Assembly: GCA_021159405.1 (NCBI GenBank)
Contig: JAGGRX010000012.1
Location: 1-8,562, forward strand
Length of the DNA: 8,562 nucleotides
DNA from: Candidatus Bipolaricaulota bacterium
GTDB lineage: Bacteria > Bipolaricaulota > Bipolaricaulia > Bipolaricaulales > Bipolaricaulaceae
Reading direction: 5' to 3'
Both the position numbers and the translations under genes were made by a program. Of the stretch, positions 5,769-8,562 are shown piece after piece; position 1 is the first letter of the stretch; each line of letters starts with the position of its first letter. Below the pieces are notes generated by a model. That model worked only from the letters and a program-made list of their open reading frames with translations, made no database searches and had not been told where the DNA came from.

Positions 5769-7847
5769 ATGCAGTCCCAACAGGACTACCTGGAAGAGGA
5801 ACGCCTGGGAAAGGCGCTGGACGTGCGGCTCCTGCGCCGGCTCCTTGGGTACGCGCGGCCGTATTGGAGGCTGTTTTTGGTTGCTTCCCTCCTCGCCGGG
5901 GGGATCACCCTGGTAGAGCTCTCCCTCCCCTACATCACCAAGACGGCCATCGACTCCGTGCTTACCCCACCCTGGATCGCGATCAGGGCCGAGTCGCCCC
6001 CGATCCCCGAGGCGATCAAGCTCGACGAGGGGCGGTTCCTCGTCAGGGCTCAGGCGCTTCCCCGCTCCGTCCGGGAGTCCCTGGAGGAGGGGGGGAAGGT
6101 GGAGGGCAGGTACCTCCTCATCCCCCCTGAGGGACCCGGGGCGGAGGTGGCGGCCCGCCATCCGGATCTTTTCCGCAGGATTCCCGAGGGGTACCTAGTG
6201 GCCGAGCCGGACCTTGAGAAGCTCTCGGCGGGGGAACGCCTGACCTTGCGGGCACCTGCAGTACGAACGCTCCTTTACCTTGTGCTGGGGCTTCTGGCTT
6301 TGCTCCTCGTCCGGTTCTTGTTCTCTTATGGGCAGGTGTACCTCCTCCAGTACGCAGGCCAACGGATCATGTTTGACATGCGGCGGGCCATCTTCCGACA
6401 CCTGCTGCGCCTCCCCATGGGATTCCTTGACCGCCAGCCGGTGGGCCGACTTGTGACCCGGGCCACCAACGATGTGGCGGCCATCAACGAGATGTACACC
6501 CAGGTAGTGGTTTACCTGTTGCAGGATGCCCTGAAGATGGCCGGGGTGCTTGCAATCATGTTTCGGCTGAACACACGCCTGACCCTGCTCATCCTCGCAT
6601 TTGGACCACCGCTCCTTGCCCTCACGTTCTGGTTCCGCAGGCGCGCCCGGGATGCCTACCGGGAGGCACGGAGGAAGCTCGCCCGCCTCAACGCCTACCT
6701 CTCCGAGTCCATCTCCGGCATGCCCATCATCCAGCTTTTCCGCCAGGAGCTCAGGTCCAACCGCGCTTTTCAGAAGATCAACCAAGGATACTACCAGGCC
6801 CAAATGCGATCGGTGATCGTGTATGGGATCTTCGGTCCCACCATCTCGGTGATGCAAACGTTGGTCCTGGCCTTGCTCATCTGGTACGGGGGGCGGGGGG
6901 TGCTATCCGGCGTGTTCACCCTGGGGGCACTGGTGGCGTTCACCGGTTATGTAAGCATGCTGTTCCAACCTCTGTCCGACCTTTCCGACAAGTACAACAT
7001 CCTCCAATCAGCCATGGCCGCCTCCGAACGCATCTTCAAGCTCCTGGACGAAAAGGAGGAGCCGACCGGGAGCCGACCCCTGCCGACTTTACGGGGTGAG
7101 ATCGAATTCAAAGACGTGTGGTTTGCCTACCACGACGAAGACTGGGTGTTGAAGGGGATCTCGTTCCACATCGCCCCGGGTGAACGGGTGGCACTGGTGG
7201 GCCCCACCGGCTCGGGCAAATCCACTATCGTAAACCTACTTTTCGGGTTCTACCGGCCACAACGAGGCAAGATCCTGGTGGATGGGCATGACATCAGCGA
7301 ACTGGATCTGGCGCAGCTGCGACGCAAGCTGGCGGTGGTACCCCAAGATGCGTTTCTGTTTTCTGGGAATGTGGAGGAGAACATCCGCCTATGGGAGGAG
7401 AAACTCTCCCCCGATGGCGTGAGAAGGGCGGCGGAGGCGGCCGGGGTGCATGGGATGGTGAAGCGCCTTCCCGAAGGCTATTCCACCGACGTGAGGGAGC
7501 GGGGGGGACGGCTTTCCATTGGGGAAAGGCAGCTCCTTTCCATCGCCCGGGCTGTGGCGGCCGATCCCAAGCTCATCGTCCTCGATGAGGCCACGGCCAA
7601 TGTGGACTCCCACACCGAGGCCCAGGTGCAAGAGGCGCTCGAGCGTCTGACGGCCGGCCGGACCGTGCTGGCCATCGCTCACCGCCTGTCCACCATTCGG
7701 AACGTGGATCGGGTGCTGGTGCTCAGCGAGGGGAGGCTGGTGGAGGAGGGCACGGTGGAGGAGCTGCTTGAGAAAAAGGGGCTGTTTTGGGCGTTGTGGC
7801 AGCTTCAGTTCGCCTCCGTGTCGCCAGCCGAAGGGGCTGATTCGTGA
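5769..7847 (+). CDS. Heterodimeric ABC exporter subunit with catalytic Glu and a large TM1-TM2 insertion (TM288/BmrD-like)
   Basis: This 692-residue half-transporter is about 100 longer than most. TM1 lies at about 34-57 and TM2 at about 166-190. Between them sits an insertion, roughly residues 66-165, on the outer side of the membrane by normal exporter topology. The remaining helices fall near 243-290 and 350-398. The ATPase domain has the A-loop Tyr454, Walker A GPTGSGKST (478-486), Gln526 of the Q-loop, Walker B LIVLD with catalytic Glu607, and His638. The signature is LSIGE (582-586) instead of LSGGQ. In the heterodimer this altered signature faces the Asp-bearing site of the partner, while its own Glu site meets the partner's intact LSGGQ, so one active and one degenerate site result. 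Only a weak GGTGAG precedes the start, so translation is probably coupled to the upstream gene. Confidence 0.94.
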   Translation: MQSQQDYLEEERLGKALDVRLLRRLLGYARPYWRLFLVASLLAGGITLVELSLPYITKTAIDSVLTPPWIAIRAESPPIPEAIKLDEGRFLVRAQALPRSVRESLEEGGKVEGRYLLIPPEGPGAEVAARHPDLFRRIPEGYLVAEPDLEKLSAGERLTLRAPAVRTLLYLVLGLLALLLVRFLFSYGQVYLLQYAGQRIMFDMRRAIFRHLLRLPMGFLDRQPVGRLVTRATNDVAAINEMYTQVVVYLLQDALKMAGVLAIMFRLNTRLTLLILAFGPPLLALTFWFRRRARDAYREARRKLARLNAYLSESISGMPIIQLFRQELRSNRAFQKINQGYYQAQMRSVIVYGIFGPTISVMQTLVLALLIWYGGRGVLSGVFTLGALVAFTGYVSMLFQPLSDLSDKYNILQSAMAASERIFKLLDEKEEPTGSRPLPTLRGEIEFKDVWFAYHDEDWVLKGISFHIAPGERVALVGPTGSGKSTIVNLLFGFYRPQRGKILVDGHDISELDLAQLRRKLAVVPQDAFLFSGNVEENIRLWEEKLSPDGVRRAAEAAGVHGMVKRLPEGYSTDVRERGGRLSIGERQLLSIARAVAADPKLIVLDEATANVDSHTEAQVQEALERLTAGRTVLAIAHRLSTIRNVDRVLVLSEGRLVEEGTVEELLEKKGLFWALWQLQFASVSPAEGADS

Positions 7848-7865
7848 GCCGTCCAGGGTGGGCCT

Positions 7866-7890
7866 AAAAAAGCGGACAAGCGACCGCTCT
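7866..7890 (-). terminator. Leftward-facing intrinsic terminator-like hairpin
   Basis: Read on the minus strand, AGCGG and CCGCT form a 5-bp GC-rich stem (extendable by AGA/TTT with one G-T pair) around an 8-base loop, followed at once by TTTTTT. On the plus strand the same stem is preceded by A6 and has no T-run after it, so it does not look like a terminator for the exporter operon that ends 18 bp upstream. No convincing minus-strand gene leads into it. The stem is short, so chance is possible. Confidence 0.4.
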
Positions 7891-7901
7891 ACAAAGGGTG
7901 A

Positions 7902-8060
7902 GTGGGATATGCACCCTCCTCCCTTGCCCATAACCTAGACCAGGCGGTGCGACGCTGGACGCTTGCGATATGGGGGTTGGTGTGGACGGTCCTCATACCG
8001 GGCATGGTAGAGGCCCTCCGCCGCCATGTGAAAGCCAGGTCAAGGAGGGAGCCGTTATGA
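7902..8060 (+). CDS. Small single-helix membrane protein, 52 residues
   Basis: An open frame runs from a GTG at 7902 (just after an in-frame TGA at 7899) to TGA at 8058-8060. It encodes a short polar N-terminus, then RRW, a hydrophobic helix WTLAIWGLVWTVLIPGMV at about residues 19-36, and a strongly basic tail (RRHVKARSRREP). Its stop overlaps the next start as ATGA, the same coupling seen in the permease pair. By hand count about 70% of its codons end in G or C, in line with the neighbours. The basic tail would favour a cytoplasmic C-terminus, though Arg residues flank both sides. The start is uncertain: only AGGGTGA lies next to GTG 7902, and GTG 7947 is an alternative. I recognise no family. 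It could be a chance frame, but helix, basic flanks and ATGA overlap together argue for a gene. Confidence 0.42.
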   Translation: MGYAPSSLAHNLDQAVRRWTLAIWGLVWTVLIPGMVEALRRHVKARSRREPL

Positions 8061-8560
8061 GGCGAGCATGTATTCTCCTTTTCACACTGCTTCTGACCGG
8101 CGGGGTCGCCCTTGCTGACACACTCCTTATGACGGATGGAACGACGGTTCAGGGGGAACTTGTGGGGCTTGATGCTTTCCACCTCTACTTCGCCCCGGAG
8201 GGCGGTGGGAAAAAGGGGGTGCCCCTTTCCCAAGTGCGGTCGATAAGCTTGGACTGGGAGGCAAACCCCGAGCCCAGGGTATCCCATGATGAATGGCTCT
8301 CCGCCATCTCCAAGGCGAGGCTTGAGCTTGCGAATTGCCGCCGGGCCAAGCAGGGAACCATCGTTGGGGGGCTGCTTTTCATCGCTGGTGGGTACTGGCT
8401 CGGAAGCCAAGGGCATGGCCCATTTGGCGATCTGATCATGGGCCTGGGAGCGGTGGTCACGTTGCTAGGAGTTGCCTCCCCCCAACCTACCTGTGATCAG
8501 CCCCTGCATCGGGTGGAAATCCTCACCAAGATCGGCCTAGAACACGGCTGGGTCTACTGA
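8057..8560 (+). CDS. Secreted or membrane-anchored protein of unknown function
   Basis: This 167-residue protein has a classical signal peptide (MRRACILLFTLLLTGGVALA, probable cleavage ALA-D at 20/21). A short beta-rich segment follows: DTLLMTDGTTVQGELVGLD, then LYFAPEGG and VPLSQVRSISLDW. This resembles the small export-associated domain found at the start of many secreted proteins in which a strand pair leads into a 'V.GEl.g' turn, but I cannot name a family. A charged, helical stretch (about 77-98) comes next, then a glycine-rich hydrophobic region with two possible membrane helices (about 100-116 and 124-140), and a 27-residue tail with Cys146. The start is supported by AAGGAGGGA seven bases upstream; an upstream in-frame extension to 7970 would spoil the signal peptide and is rejected. 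It probably forms a unit with the small membrane protein before it. Confidence 0.75.
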   Translation: MRRACILLFTLLLTGGVALADTLLMTDGTTVQGELVGLDAFHLYFAPEGGGKKGVPLSQVRSISLDWEANPEPRVSHDEWLSAISKARLELANCRRAKQGTIVGGLLFIAGGYWLGSQGHGPFGDLIMGLGAVVTLLGVASPQPTCDQPLHRVEILTKIGLEHGWVY

Positions 8561-8562
8561 TC

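Noticed and set aside
6195..6857. A 220-codon open frame on the minus strand
   Set aside because: It is antisense to the second exporter subunit and has a low-complexity His/Glu/Gly composition with no recognisable domain.
7860..7900. A tRNA D-arm-like string on the minus strand (GTAGAGCGGTCGC)
   Set aside because: No acceptor stem, anticodon arm or T-arm can be built around it; the bases are better explained by the terminator-like hairpin.
7889..8416. A 175-codon minus-strand frame whose stop sits right beside the leftward hairpin
   Set aside because: The coincidence with the hairpin is notable, but the opposite strand carries a protein with Shine-Dalgarno site, signal peptide and membrane helices over the same bases, and the minus-strand product shows no motif.

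Overview
The window is GC-rich (mostly G or C at third codon positions), gene-dense bacterial DNA with no rRNA, tRNA, CRISPR array or recognisable insertion sequence. The proteins are rich in Leu, Gly and Arg. Two -10 hexamers sit so close to a start codon that the transcripts should be leaderless, while other genes carry good GGAGGTG Shine-Dalgarno sites. This mix fits a deep-branching, possibly thermophilic or anaerobic bacterium. A candidate-phylum lineage such as Bipolaricaulota (OP1/Acetothermia) is possible, but that is low-confidence inference and no marker gene here settles it.

Left part (1-3540): the C-terminus of a MogA/MoaB-family molybdenum-cofactor protein ends at 191. Two ABC-importer permease genes of the dipeptide/oligopeptide/nickel family follow (310-1254 and 1251-2078, joined by an ATGA overlap). 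A family-5 substrate-binding protein (2056-3540) lies on the opposite strand and overlaps the second permease gene tail to tail by 23 bp. These three proteins probably form one peptide-type importer. No importer-type ATPase gene is present, so that subunit must be encoded elsewhere.

Middle part (3541-4050): the binding-protein gene is preceded by a 14-bp element repeated at a 25-bp interval that carries its ribosome-binding site twice. Next come a strong hairpin, a small DUF3467 gene (3674-3952, minus strand), and a 98-bp divergent intergenic region. That region holds a good sigma-70-type promoter for DUF3467 and a consensus TATAAT for the exporter operon, with a tandem TGGGAATC repeat where the -35 box should be.

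Right part (4051-8562): two adjacent half-transporter genes encode a heterodimeric type IV ABC exporter of the TM287/288-BmrCD-TmrAB kind. The first subunit has Asp in place of the catalytic Glu; the second has the catalytic Glu but an altered signature motif (LSIGE). Together this gives one degenerate and one active ATP site. The second subunit also carries about 100 extra residues between TM1 and TM2, predicted to lie outside the membrane. Downstream, a leftward-facing terminator-like hairpin lies in front of a probable 52-residue single-helix membrane protein (7902-8060). Its stop overlaps the start of a secreted or membrane-anchored protein of unknown function (8057-8560) by ATGA. I see no single undescribed system. 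The most interesting points are the duplicated RBS hairpins, the leaderless promoter pair, the exporter ectodomain with its repeats, and the hidden small membrane protein.
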